Positions 11,900 through 23,864 of a stretch of DNA of 64,000 nt are shown here, piece after piece. Both the position numbers and the translations under genes were made by a program. A model generated the notes under the pieces. That model was given only the letters and a program-made list of their open reading frames with translations, searched no databases and was not told the DNA's origin. The stretch spans positions 108,326,263-108,390,262 of the forward strand of contig CM054059.1 in NCBI GenBank assembly GCA_028641055.1, written 5' to 3'. Position 1 is the first letter of the stretch; each line of letters starts with the position of its first letter. The stretch comes from Alopecurus myosuroides (lineage: Eukaryota; Streptophyta; Magnoliopsida; Poales; Poaceae).

Positions 11900-13036
11900 A
11901 CTTTTATCTGCTACCATCTCAAACACTTTATTCGACCAATGGGCCTTTAAAACAATTATTGTTTTGATAGTGCGCCTGTGCACTTTTTGATACTACTATC
12001 CTGGTTTGTAATACGTTTAAAACCTTAATATCTTTCATGGCCCTTCTGGCCTTTGCGTAAATTTGATATTTCTTAACTTTGAGCTTTTTCATTCCTGGTT
12101 TTCCGACTTTCACTATGGCTCCTTTTTGTGAGACTCGGTTTCCGGGTCTCATGGGTTTTGACAAGTGGACTTTTTCTAAGTCCCCAAGTCCCCAAGATTC
12201 GGATTTTTGGGTTTTCGAGCTGAATAGCTAGATAATTTGTTTCTTTTTTCAAATTCCCAAGTCCCCAAGGCCCGAATTTCCGAGTCTAGGGTGTTGGTTT
12301 TTTTTCAAAAGAACAAATTGTTTCTGCTAAGGCCCAAAACCTAGAGCCGTTCATATAGGTTTCAAGCTATGCTTAATATACTCTGAGTTTCCGGCTGTTA
12401 ACCTTGTACTCTGCATAACTTGTGGTTTAGATGACCCTTTTGACCTTCTTCTACTATAAGCCGGCTTTCGCGTGGATAATCAATGTTGCTACAGCTGTAC
12501 AAGGACAGGGTCAGGCAAGTCCCATTGGGCATCATGACTGATTGTAATCATACGCTAGCAAAGCATGCCACTTTAGTGCGAGTCACATCAAGCTTAAGCA
12601 AGAAAAGTCAATAAAGTTTGGCTCTATTGTCCGGTTATAAGCTTGCAGCCGTACTTATTACAAGTAATCGACCCTTATAACTCAATGGCATCGTGGCCGG
12701 GTCTTTGAGTTTGCGACTGTGCTATTCAAGCAATCAGCCCCCAAGACCTAGATATATGCAATTTACTAGAAAAACTACTATACTAAGAACAATAAATAAT
12801 ACTTACCTGGAAGAAAAATAGAAACATAACAGAAATGTAAAAACTTGACAAAAAACACAAAAAAAAGGAACAATATATTGTTTAACCATCTCTTTATTTA
12901 TATGAGAAAAGTTAGGTCAGCAAGCCGCCTCATAAAAAACCCTCCAGTCCCCTTAGGTACCCTGGATAGGAAAATAGTGCGTCTGAAACCTGCTGCATGT
13001 TACATCGTGTAATTCCACTTGTGAATCTAACCTATT
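11900..13036. other. A2 spacer between pol and antisense gene
   Basis: No coding sequence is recognisable. The convergent 3' ends of pol and of the antisense gene meet here. It contains short repeats of a 'tccccaagtccccaag' motif (12178-12275) and T-rich tracts that could serve as 3' ends for either transcript. The corresponding spacer in A3 is 62051-63204 and is clearly related. Confidence 0.7.
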
Positions 13037-16000
13037 CTAGGTATAGTAGGGACGCAGCTGAGCCACGTTCCATGGTCTTTCTCTTTCTTGCATAGATGAA
13101 GTGGTATGAGCGGTGTCATTAACAGTAGCCGACTCTTCCCTTGCATCTATCAAGTAATAAGATCCGTTGTGCAGATTCCGGCTTATAATGAACGGCCCTT
13201 CCCATGGTGGGGATAACTTGTATTTTCCTTCCTTTGACTGTACCAGGCGCAGAACCAGGTCTCCTTCCTGGAAGACCCGGGTTTTGACTCGCCGACTATG
13301 GTATCTCCTCAGATCCTGCTGGTATATAGCTGATCTTTCCAAAGCTTGTTCCCTGTGTTCTTCTAGCATATCCACGGCGTCCTGCCGGGTCTTCTCGTTC
13401 TCCACCTCGACGTAAGCCGACACTCGAGGCGAGTCGTGAATAATATCACTCGGCAATACCGCCTCTGCACCATAAACCATAAAGAACGGTGTCATCTGAG
13501 TAGATCTGTTAGGTGTGGTGTTGATTCCCCAAACTACTGAAGGTAACTCCTCAACCCACGCACCAGCGGCTCTGATGCACGGGACGCGCATTCGTGGCTT
13601 TATTCCACGAAGTAACTCCTGATTTGCCCTCTCCACTTGTCCATTAGCATGTGGATGGGCTACGGAAGCTATGTCAATCCGGATTCCATTGTTACCACAG
13701 ATTTTTTCCATCTCACCAAGGGACATGTTGGTTCCGTTGTCCGTTATTATGCTATGGGGATACCCAAACCGATAGATGATCCTTTTCAAGAACTTGACTG
13801 CCGTAATTGCTTCACAATTGGTAACTGGCATAACCTCAACCCACTTGGTGAACTTATCAATAGCCACGAAAATATGTGTCTTTTTGCAAGGTGACATGTG
13901 AAAAGGGCCAACCATATCCATACCCCAAACGGCAAACGGCCAGGTTAACGGGATAGTCCGCAATTCCATAGCCGGCACATGGGTTTGGCGAGCGTACCTT
14001 TGACATCCATCACACCTTGCCACCAAGCGCTCCGCATCTGCTAAGGCCGTGAGCCAGAAGAACCCGTGTCGATAAACTTTGGCCACAAGGGATCTTGTGG
14101 ATGCATGATGCCCACAATCATCTTCGTGGATTTCCTTCAAGATCTGCCGGCCTTCTTCTGGTGCTACACAGCGTAAAAAGACTCCTGCCGCGCTTCTTTT
14201 GTACAGCTCCCCATTGATGATAGAATAGCCCTTTGCTCGTCTCAGAATTTGCCTTGCTAATACTTCCTGTTGTGGTAACTCGCCCCGTGATAGGTAGGAC
14301 AGAAACGGCTCTGTCCACTCGGGAATAGCACGCACTATGGCCACGAGCTCCAAATTCGGGTCTTGGTTACCCACCTCTTCCTCAGACTCGGTTTTGACTG
14401 AAGGCCGCCATCGCTCGTCTAGGAAAACATTGGGTGGAACCGGCTCTCTGCGCGAGCCGAGTCTGGCAAGTGCATCTGCTGCCTCGTTCTTTCTTCTGTA
14501 TATATGCTCCACCTCATACCCGGAAAAACACCCGGCAACCCTGTCCACCTCTCTGCGATATGCTGCCATAGTTGCATCTTTTCTATCCCAAGTTCCGGAG
14601 ACTTGCTGCACCACAAGGTCCGAATCTCCATAGCATCGTATCCGCTTGATGTTCATCTCCTTGGCTACTTTCAATCCATGCAATAGTGCCTCATACTCGG
14701 CCACGTTGTTGGAACAATCAAAGTGGATCTGCAACACGTAGCTCAACTTGTCTCCCTTGGGTGATGTGAGTACCACTCCAGCTCCTGATCCCTCGTATTG
14801 CTTGGAACCATCAAAGTGCATTACCCAAGACTCGGAACTTGGTGTCATTGTGGGCATGCTAGTGTGAGTCCAATCATTAATGAAATCAACTAAAGCTTGA
14901 GACTTGATTATTGACCTGGGCTCGTAGTTGATGTGATAATCTCCCATCTCAATGGCCCACTTGGCTATTCTACCTGTTGCATCCGAGTTTCTGATGATAT
15001 CCGACATTGGTATGGAGCTAACCACTGTTATGGGGTGTTCTTGAAAATATGGCTTCAATTTCCGGCTAGCCATGAAGACCCCGAAAACCAGTTTCTACCA
15101 ATGTGGGTAGCGCTGTTTTGCCTCCGATAATACCTCGCTGACGTAATAAACCGGCCTCTGGACCGGGTGATCTTTTCCATCCTCTTTGCGCTCGACAACA
15201 ACCACTCCGCTAACCGCCCGGGGCCCGGTAGCAATGTATAATAGCATGGGCTCTTTGGGACCCGGGGCTGCCAAAACTGGTGCCTCATATAATTGCTTTT
15301 TTAGTGCCTCGAACGCCTCATCCGCCTCTTGGTCCCAAACGAATTTATCGGATTTCCTCAAGAGCCGGTATAGCGGTATTGCTTTTTCTCCGAGTCTGGA
15401 TATAAATCGCCTTAATGCTGCTACACACCCTGTAAGCTTCTGAACGTGCTTCAGGTTTTCCGGCTTTTTAGACTCTGGATAGCTTTGATTTTATCCGGGT
15501 TTGCCTCAATCCCTCTCTCGGAAACGATGAACCCGAGCAATTTTCCTGCTGGAACTCCAAACACACACTTTGTAGGGTTGAGTTTCATCTGATACCTTCT
15601 CAGGTTCTTGAATGTTTCCTTTAGATCATCGATGAATGTCTCGGCTTTCCTGGTCTTGATCACCACGTCATCCACGTAGGCATGAACGTTGCGTCCAATT
15701 TGGTCCTCGAAGCACTTCTAAATGCACCACTGATAAGTTGCGCCAGCGTTCTTCAATCCAAAAGTCATGGTTTTGTAACAAAAGGCCCCAAAGGGGGTTA
15801 TAAACGATGTTTTCTCCCAATCTTCCTTCTTGAGCTTGATCTGGTGATACCCGGAATATGCATCCAGGAAACATAATAAGTCGCTTCCAGCCACTGCGTC
15901 TATGATCTGATCAATCCTTGGAAGGGCAAACGGATCCTTTGGGAAATGCTTGTTGAGACTCGTATAATCTATGCACATCCTCCACTCGTTACTCTTTTTC

Positions 16001-17308
16001 AGTACTAGAACCGGATTTGCCAGCCATTCTGGGTGAAATACCTCCATGATGAAGCCGGCTGTCAATAGCCGAGCAATTTCTTCTCCTATAGCCTTTCTTC
16101 TCTCCTCATTCATTTTCCTCAGGCCCTGCTTCACGGGCCTTGACTTGGGATCAACATGCAAGCTATGCTCTGCTAACTCTGTAGGGATACCCGGCATATC
16201 GCTGGGCGTCCAAGCAAAAACATCTTGATTTGAACGAATAAACTCCACGTGTGCTTTTTCCTGCTCATTGTCCAGGTTAGATCCTATAGCAAATTGCTTA
16301 GAGGGATCACCTTCGACAAAGGCCACCATCTTGGTATCTTGTGCAGCTTTGAATTTTGCTCTCTCGTCCTCAGTGTTCGGCCTTTTCAATGTTGTTCTAT
16401 CATCCGGGTCTACTTGAGACCGGTAATACTTGAGTTCTTCCTTCCTGCAGGCCTGTTCCGCCATTGCCGCATCTCCTTCGTCACACTCAGCTGCTATAAC
16501 CCGGTTCCCGTGTATGGTAATGGTTTGCTTAGGACCCGGAATCTTTAGCTGTAGGTATACGTAACACGGCCTGGCCATGAACATAGCATAAGCCGGCCTT
16601 CCAAATAGCGTGTGATAGGGGCTGCAACTTTACCACCTCGAACGTGAGCCATTCAACCCGAAAATTATCCTTTGATTCTCCAAAAGCGACCTCCAAAGTT
16701 ATCTTTCCCTCGGGGCACGCCGAGTGACCCGGCACAATCCCGTGAAAAACTGTTGAACTTTTCTGTAGCTGAGACTCCTTGAGACCCATGCGCAAGAAAG
16801 TTTCCCAATATAAGATGTTGATGCTACTTCCACCGTCCATTAAGACCTTTTTCAGCTCATAACCATTGACCTGCGGCGCAACCACCAATGCTAGCACACC
16901 CGTATGTTCTATTGTTTTCGGATGATCCCTTCTACTCCACGTCACCTCTTGATCTGACCATCTTAAGTACCTTGGAACGGCTGAATTGACCGCGTTCACT
17001 GCTCTCTTGAGTATCTTTTTATCCTTGTTGGAAGTTCCTGTAGTATGTACGTGATATTGTCCCAACTGCTTGGGGTTAGCTTGGAAACCTCCAGCTTCAC
17101 CCTGATTATTACCCGGATTACCACCTGCTGGGTTGCCTGCTGGGGGTGGGGCGTTGCCCGGGTTTCCACCCGGACCCGTTCCTCCTCCCCGGCCTGCACC
17201 TCGCATGGCTTTGTTCACTTCCTCGTTCTTCCATCTCTGTAAATCCACACACTGCTCTAGTGAGTCTTTAGCCGGCCTTCCGTTCCTGCTGTGTTTCGAG
17301 CACGCCAT
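13037..17308 (-). pseudogene. pol: A2 pol: protease, RT, two RNase H, integrase (broken)
   Basis: Protease (LMDGGSSINIL, near 16830) is in one frame with the Gly-rich gag tail. RT follows (LDAYSGYHQIKL, catalytic YVDD near 15670), then Gypsy RNase H and a second RNase H (HFDGSKQYEGSGAG, AEYEALLHG, YGDSDLVVQ). Integrase follows with a zinc-binding start (HHAST...RCDGCQRYA) and catalytic D, D, E in GMDMVGPF, ITDNGTN and GQVERANQ. The last 678 codons (15073-13037) are open. Upstream breaks are a frameshift near 16620, a CAG-to-TAG stop at 15718, a 1-bp deletion near 15470 and a second CAG-to-TAG stop near 15093. The order protease-RT-RNase H-integrase is that of Gypsy elements, and the duplicated RNase H points to Tat/Ogre. 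Confidence 0.9.
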
Positions 17309-19855
17309 TCTGAAGACATCCCAATTGTTACCCGGCCTCGGTGGCCCCTGGTAGTTTCCTCCATTATGGTTTCCTCCGTTAAATTTCCTTCTGCTCTAGG
17401 TCTCGAAGACCCGGCTTCTGTACTGGCGACGAACTCGGAACTTCCCTCAAACGGGCGCTTATTCTGGTTGTTTCCATTATTTCCTCCATGGTTTCATGGC
17501 GTAGATCCATTGCCGGTTCTTCCATTATTGCTCGTGTTTGCTTTTGCTTTCTTATCATCGACATCCTCCTCTGTGGTATCCGTAGCAGCGTGCTTGTTGC
17601 ATGCATCCATTAGCTCTCCCATCGTAACTTCTGAAGCATTCCGACTAGATTTCATGCGAGTTAGCTTTTGCACTAAAGGTGTATACTTGCACGTCTTTGC
17701 CATAGCTTGTAACGCGTCCTTTGGCTGAATATCCATGGATGAATGCAGTATCTCCACAACCCGGCGCACCCAGCTGCGCGCCGACTCTCCTTTCTTTTTC
17801 ACACATCGTTCTAGATCATCTATAGTAAACAATTTCCTGCACATTCCGTGAAAGTGCTTGGTAAACGCCGTTTTTAACTCACCCCATGACTTGATAGATC
17901 CTTCAGATAAATTGTTGAACCAACTTTGCCGCTCCTTCTTACATCATTAAGTACATGAACTTGGCTTGAAGATTTTCAGATGCGTTGCGAATCGACATAG
18001 CCATCTCATAGCTGCTCAACCATGTTTCTGGATCCATAGTCGGCTCATAATTCACTACTTTGCCCGGTTCCTTGAATTTATCCGGGTAAGGCTCAGCCCT
18101 GATCTTATCCGATAGATACGTGGGCCCAGCAAGATTAGTTGGTACTGGCCTTACTCGGGAAACATGCGATCCTGCGGGGGGTACGGCTGGACGTGGTACT
18201 GCTGCTGGTCCGTGCACCGCAGACCCGGCCGCGGCTCGCCTGGCTCTGGAACTGTCCACAATAGCTTGTGCTGCTGATGCTGCTGGTGCTGCCTGAACGC
18301 GGGGAGGAGGCGGCATTTGCTGCTGCTCTCCCCTCCGTCGCGCTGAACTTGTTTGAATATTACCGGTATTAGCATGTTGCCGGCTGATATATGGCGTCCC
18401 ATGCATTCCACTCCTATTATCCGGGTAATTGACTTGCTGAGCCACTGCCGTGCGCAATAAATCTATCGCCCGCCGGGTCTCCTCCACATGGGGTGACTCT
18501 CTTACGGGGATGCGATCTAACGCCAGTGTTGCTGCGTATACATTATCCATGGGGTTGTTGAAGTGACCTGGGGGTGTACGAAATCGTGATGGTGGTGGTG
18601 GTGGTGCTGTGTTGCCAACAGTGACCCCAGTCTGCAATGTGGGTTGCCCGGGCTGCACGTTTGCCGGCTGTCCTCCCCCAGTCGCCGGCTGGTGCACAAT
18701 TTCCTGATTCACAGCCGGAATTGGCTGATCCTGGGGCGTGATGAATAGCGTGGCCGAGTTTATGACTCCACCCGTTGCTGGTAACCTCGTCTGGTGTCTT
18801 TGATGCACCTTGGTTGTCTCAACCCGGAGCCGGTTCTCCAATGCATCCAGCTCACGTTGGCGTGTGGCTATCCCTTGCTTTTCTGCTTCCACATCTCTCC
18901 TCTGCTGCTCCAATGCACGACGGGCCACATCCAGATCCCTAGCGCGCGCCGCTGCGTTCTCCGGGGTTATCACCGTAGCTAGCACTGTGGGATCCAGGAT
19001 CATGTTGTTATTGAACAGGGCCGGGTGTTGTGGATTTGAAGGACCCTCCCCCGGCGTCCTGTTCGCCATAAACCCAAACATATTCGCCTGCAACTCGCAA
19101 TCCGCTGCTCGGCTGGTGACTGAAGCCGACTCTCCGTCAACCCGGGTCAGAACCGGATTTCCATCAACCGGATTTTGCTGTTGGGCCAATGCTCGCGCCG
19201 CTCCGACCGCGGCCGTAGTCACGTCCCCCTGATTGAGATTGGTTGCAGGGGCCGTGTAGACCGCGACCTGGCGCGCGATGCTTGGTGAAGAGTCATATTC
19301 TTCCTCATCACAGCTATCCTCTTCGTACCGGTCCTCCAGCAGGTGCAAGATAGACTCGGTATCATCTTCTCTCGTGACCCGGACACGCGGGGTCCATGCC
19401 GGCTCCTCCGGCTGTTCCCTCTTCGTGGCGGGCTCTTCTATCGGATCTACCGTCCCGACCGATTCTTCTCCATCCGACTGAACGCAGGTGGCCTCCCCTG
19501 ATACAGAATAAAATCCAAAATCATCAGGGATTGAACCGGACGTACGTACCATGGCGATAAAGACGTTGACCCGGCCGATCGTAACGACAGATCCGGATTC
19601 GAGCAGGTCCGACTCTGGCCCCCAGCCAAAATCGTCCACCATCTTTTCACCGTCGGGGTTGGTGTAGATCTCGCCGACGACGAGGTTCTTCATGTTCTCC
19701 CGAGCTTCTCCCGTGATGTAAACACCCTTGGACGTAGGCCCCACGGTGGGCGCCAACTGTCGTGGGATAATCACGGCAGACGTTACCGGGGGTAACTTAT
19801 CTTGGGGCACTTCGACTCTGGTGTTTGGGAGAGGGTTTCGCTCAGGGGAGATCAT
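17309..19855 (-). pseudogene. gag: A2 gag (starts inside the LTR, broken)
   Basis: The frame opens at an ATG at 19855, inside the 5' LTR and 98 nt from its inner end, and passes through the primer site. About 520 residues precede the gag domain: an acidic segment (EDSCDEEEYDSSPS), Ala-rich stretches, a coiled coil (ARRALEQQRRDVEAEKQGI) and Pro-rich linkers. The Gypsy gag domain begins near YPDKFKEPGKVVNYEP. The frame stops at 17939 (TCA to TAA relative to A1), and a 2-bp deletion follows a few codons later. Further on a CxxH...C putative zinc motif and a Gly/Pro-rich tail lead into protease. The long extension upstream of the gag domain is shared with A1 and A3, so it belongs to the family. 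Confidence 0.85.
19738..19755 (-). other. A2 primer-binding site (tRNA-Lys type)
   Basis: Eighteen bases complementary to the tRNA-Lys(CUU) 3' end, two bases inside the 5' LTR, identical to the sites of A1 and A3. Confidence 0.92.
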
Positions 19856-20231
19856 AGTGATAAGAGATCTGGTAGCCGGCAATCAAGTCGCCGAGTCTCC
19901 GATCTGAATACATTATCTCAACTCTCGTGTTACAAAGGATATTCGAATAGCTAGTAAAACTTGTGTGTCTCGTACGTGTCTAATCTAACCCTAGGAGCCG
20001 GCTTATATAATATCTGGACCCCCTGGCTTCCCGTCCAAGGCAGACTCGGAGTCCTACCCGGGTACTGCTTACAAACCCTAAGCTTCCTTATCGAAAACCA
20101 CAATCCGGGTTGCGAGGCCTACACTCCTGGGCCTTCTAGAAACTCATTTTCCTTAAGCCGGGTCGTGCGCAGCTCCCTTTGGGCCGAGTTGCACCTTGGC
20201 ATTAGCCTACCGGGTTATCATCCCTCCATCA
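19758..20231 (-). repeat. A2 5' LTR, 474 bp
   Basis: Next to the primer site and therefore the 5' LTR. On the minus strand a TATA-like TTATATAAG lies at about 20002-20010. The gag ATG (19855) would then be only about 100-120 nt from the RNA start. The right end is followed by the target duplication aggcg. Confidence 0.93.
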
Positions 20232-20236
20232 AGGCG
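20232..20236. repeat. Right target-site duplication of A2 (aggcg)
   Basis: Exact repeat of 7108-7112. Confidence 0.93.
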
Positions 20237-22559
20237 TTACCCTTCTAGCACCTTGGACACCAGAAGCTAAGCAGGCATTCGCAGACCTGAAACGATCCTT
20301 GCAAAGCAGGCGCATCCTTGCAACACCACAAGAGAGGGAGCCATTATACCTATACTTAGACGCAACAAACCAGGTCATCAGCACGGCCATCATGGTCGAA
20401 CGACCTGAGGAGGGCAAGGCATACGGAGTCCAACGACCGATCTACTACATCAGTGAAGTGCTCTCGCCGTGTAAGCAACGATACCCTCACTACCAGAAGC
20501 TCGCATATGGAGTTGTTCTCACGGCTCGAAAGCTCAAGCACTACTTCCAGAACACACCATAACAGTGGTTAATGATGCATCACTCGGTATAATCATGAAC
20601 AACCCCAATTGCATCCGTAAGTATAGCAAAATGGAGCATCGAGCTGGGCGCTTGGGACGTCATCTATGCATGGCGCAATTCAGTAAAATCCCAGGTACTC
20701 GTGGAATTCCTGAGCGAGTGGACAGAACTACAAACGCCCGGGCCACCGGAATAAACGAGTAACTGTATCATGTACTTCGACGGATCCAAGAGAAATGAAG
20801 GAGCAAGAGCTGGGATCGTCCTAATATCACCCAACAGAGACAAGCTGCAGTACGTCCTACGACTGGATTTTCCACCCGACGATCCAGTATCAAACAACGA
20901 CGCAGAGTACGATGCCATGTTGCATAGGATGAAGATGGCAGTTGCGTGCGGAGCCACCCGACTGATGATCTACGGCGATTCCAATCTCATCGTGCAACAG
21001 ACAATGAAGGAGTGCGACGCTATCGCTGAAAACATGGTCGCCTATCGTGACATGTACAACCTACTCGAAGGAAGTTTGAAAGGCTGCGAGCTGAAGCACA
21101 TTGCGAGATCCAGCAATGAAGAAGCAGACAGACTGGCAAACATGGGTTCCACAAACACACCCATACCGCCTAGGATATATTTCGAGCGGATGACTAGGCG
21201 ATCAGTCAAAATCAAGAAAACTGCAGGAGCACCCATGGCATTGGAAACAGAGGTCAGCCCGCAGATTGCTATTATCGAGCTCATTCGTGATATTTCGCGA
21301 CAAGTTTTTCTGGTCGAGCCAGTCTGGACGCAGAAATACCTCGACTACTTGTCCGCCAAACAGCTCCCAGCAGACCCTCACGAGGCTCGACAGATAATCA
21401 GACGCAGCAAATCCTTTCGGGTGATCAACGGAGAATAGTACAAACAGAGCATCTCGGGCATACTGCAGCGATGCATAGCACCCGAAGATGGCACGGAATT
21501 ACTGCAAGACATCCACCAAGGAGATTGGGGACATCATGCTAGCTGGAAAGCAATCATGGGAAAAGCCTTCCGAGCAGGATTCTACTGGCTTATAGCAGCT
21601 CGAGACGCAAAGGAACTGATCGACAGGTGCAACGCTTGCCAGTGATTCGCACCAAAACCACACGCACCGGATACAGAATTACATATGATACCCATCGCCT
21701 GGCCCTTTGCACAATGGGGGCTGGACATGGTAGGACCATTACGCAAGTCCACGCCAGGCGGATACACACACTTGCTGGTCGCAGTCGACAAATTTACCAA
21801 GTGGATCGAAGCCATGCCAGTAACCTCGGCTAGCGCCCAATGTGCCGTCAAATTCCTCAAATCCATCGTATGCAGGTTTGGATTACCACACGACATTATT
21901 ACTGACAATGGTAGCAACTTCACGGCAAAGGAAACACAGCAGTTCTGCGAAGAAAAGGGCATCATCTTCAAATTCGCTTCAGTTGCCCATCCGCAAACCA
22001 ACGACCAAGTCGAGCGATCCAACTGATTAGTTTCGGCTGGCATCAAGAAACGTCTACTCGATCGTCTACACCTGGCAGCGGGACATTGGGCAGAAGAGCT
22101 ACCCTCCGTGCTATGGAGCCTACGCAGAACTCCAAATCGATCCACAAATTACACACCATTCTTCATGGTATACGGGGCCGAAGCAGTCCTTCCCGAGGAC
22201 GTCAGGTTCAGCGCCCCACGAGTTGTTGCTTACAGCGAAGAAACCTCCAACAGGGCACTCGCGGATGATATGGACGCACTCGACAAATGCGTGATATTGC
22301 ACTCGCAAGATCCGCAGTATACCAGCAGTTGCTGCAAAACTATCACAGTCGCCGCATACGCCACATAGCCTTCGCAGTAGGAGATCTGGTGCTACGGCTC
22401 AAGCAGAAGGAAGGACACAAGCTCGAGCCACCATGTGAAGGACCCTTCATAATACACGAAGTTATCCCAGGTGGCGCCTATCGACTGAAGAATCCGATGA
22501 CTGGAGGCATCTATTCCAACCCTTGGAATGTTGCACAACTCCGCAAATTTTATCCCTAG
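20237..22559 (+). pseudogene. pol: B pol part 2: RNase H domains and integrase (broken)
   Basis: Continuation of 6349-7112 after A2. The Gypsy RNase H is at 20285-20560 (YLYLDATNQVIS, RPIYYISEVLS). A second RNase H is at 20770-21438 (MYFDGSKRNEGARAG, NDAEYDAML, IYGDSNLIVQ, SSNEEADRLAN) with its acidic residues present. Integrase covers 21450-22559 (zinc-binding GHHAS...RCNACQ; catalytic D, D, E in LDMVGPL, ITDNGSN and DQVERSN). Breaks are a short deletion and stop just after the A2 site, a frameshift near 20560, TAG at 21436, TGA near 21643 (probably from CGA), TGA at 22024 and a frameshift near 22300. The element is older and more decayed than A2. Confidence 0.87.
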
Positions 22560-22838
22560 ATTTATTATACTCACAGTAAAAAGGCTATACTAGCCATCTT
22601 GTAGCTCGACAGAAAAACACATGACTTTTCAGTCATTGCAAAAAAAATACATGGTTTCTCAACCATAGATACTCGAGTTCCCTATCCTTACATGCTAAAA
22701 GTAACATGTATACACCCCACAAACACACGAGGGCTACACCTAACACAGCATCACATGAAGAATTTTATATACAAGGTAAACACCTTACAACAGTTTTTTA
22801 CAACTACACAGCGCAACAGGATACATACATCCTACAAT
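22560..22838. other. B spacer after integrase
   Basis: No coding sequence seen. It separates the end of sense pol from the ends of the antisense genes, as the spacers in A2 and A3 do. Confidence 0.6.
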
Positions 22839-23640
22839 CACACATGGCGATGAGTATTTTCAGCCGCCAAAACCCGATCTACCTCAGCCGAGGTCAATCG
22901 AATGATTTCCTATGCCGCAGGTCGAACAGCCCTATAATGAGGAGAAATATCGTCGATTGGACCATCAGGAAGTCTAGCTATAGAGTTGAAATTCACCTCA
23001 GGATGCCACAACCGGACGAAAGAGAGAGCTACAACCGAGCCGCAAATCATCTGATTGCGAACATACTCGCGAATTTCTCCTTCTCGCCCGAACACCCTGA
23101 GAAGATGGCTCCAATCTTCAGGGGCCCTCTCCAACGGATAGAACGCAACGTTCATTGCAATCAAAACCTCGTGAAAGGAACTCACGAGTAGCTTCGCCTG
23201 GATGACTCGGAACTTCAAGGTAGCAAGCACAAAGCCTCGACTACGATCGGACCAAAAGTTACTCGCATGGGGCTTTGAGCTGCCAGCTTCCTGAAGGATG
23301 TGGTTCTCCACCCATTGTTTCTCACTCCTATCATCCGGCTGAACAACTGAAAAGCAAAGGTATATGATCAAAGAAGGATACAGGACAAAGAAGACTAGGG
23401 GGCTGAACTACTTACAGAGCAAATACCTGGCAACATACGCCAATTCATCCATCACAAATTGCTCGCATTCAATCGCCAGCTTTTGTTTGGACTTGGCCAC
23501 ATCCGCTACCCCACGCAATGCTTTTAACTTGCGTTCACCATCCACAACGCGATCACGGAGTCCTGCAAAGGTCCCAACAGCGGCAACAAGAGGATTTGCT
23601 GGGGTAGCAAGTCCACCTGAAGACTCCGCAGTAACCCCGG
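22839..23640 (-). pseudogene. B antisense gene, downstream two-exon segment
   Basis: Two exons can be read on the minus strand: 23640-23416 (acceptor CATGTAG before it; donor GTAAGT after it) and 23345-22839 (acceptor CTTTTCAG). The second encodes EVLIAMNVAFYPLERAPEDW and WHPEVNFNSIARLPDG. It is interrupted by a TAG at 22910 and ends at TGA 22839-22841. It may be the 3' end of the gene at 23865-26824, spliced over the 225-bp gap at 23641-23865, or a separate antisense gene. No convincing donor at the right phase decides this. I do not recognise a function; the nearest context is the extra antisense ORFs of Tat elements. Confidence 0.55.
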
Positions 23641-23864
23641 CTACATGGAAGAATACAAAGAAATTGAAGGAATAAGATGCCCCATTCGAGATATAACAAT
23701 CACCTATTCGACAGGTGCTCGGGGGCTACTCCCATCGGGAGGAAACACACAACAAATCAATCACAGGAAGCATCTCAGAAGGACATTGCGATTAAACGAT
23801 GAAAATACGGGAGCACATCCCAAGGTTCATTACAATCGAAAGAGCGAAATACAAAGAAAATATA

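Larger units (their letters stand above)
7113..20231 (-). mobile_element. Complete Tat-lineage Gypsy element A2, 13.1 kb
   Basis: A full-length minus-strand element with two 474-bp LTRs and a perfect 5-bp duplication. From right to left: 5' LTR (19758-20231), primer site, gag (from 19855), pol (to 13037), a 1.1-kb noncoding spacer, an antisense spliced gene on the plus strand (8635-11899) with its own promoter, a polypurine tract and the 3' LTR (7113-7586). A hand alignment of the two LTRs gives about 15 differences in 474 positions (about 3%), which suggests an insertion about a million years old at grass LTR rates. Polyprotein frames are broken, but the antisense gene is nearly intact. Confidence 0.95.

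Noticed and set aside
22706..23191. Plus-strand 161-aa ORF
   Set aside because: Shadow of the antisense exon on the minus strand, which has the spliced structure and protein-like sequence.
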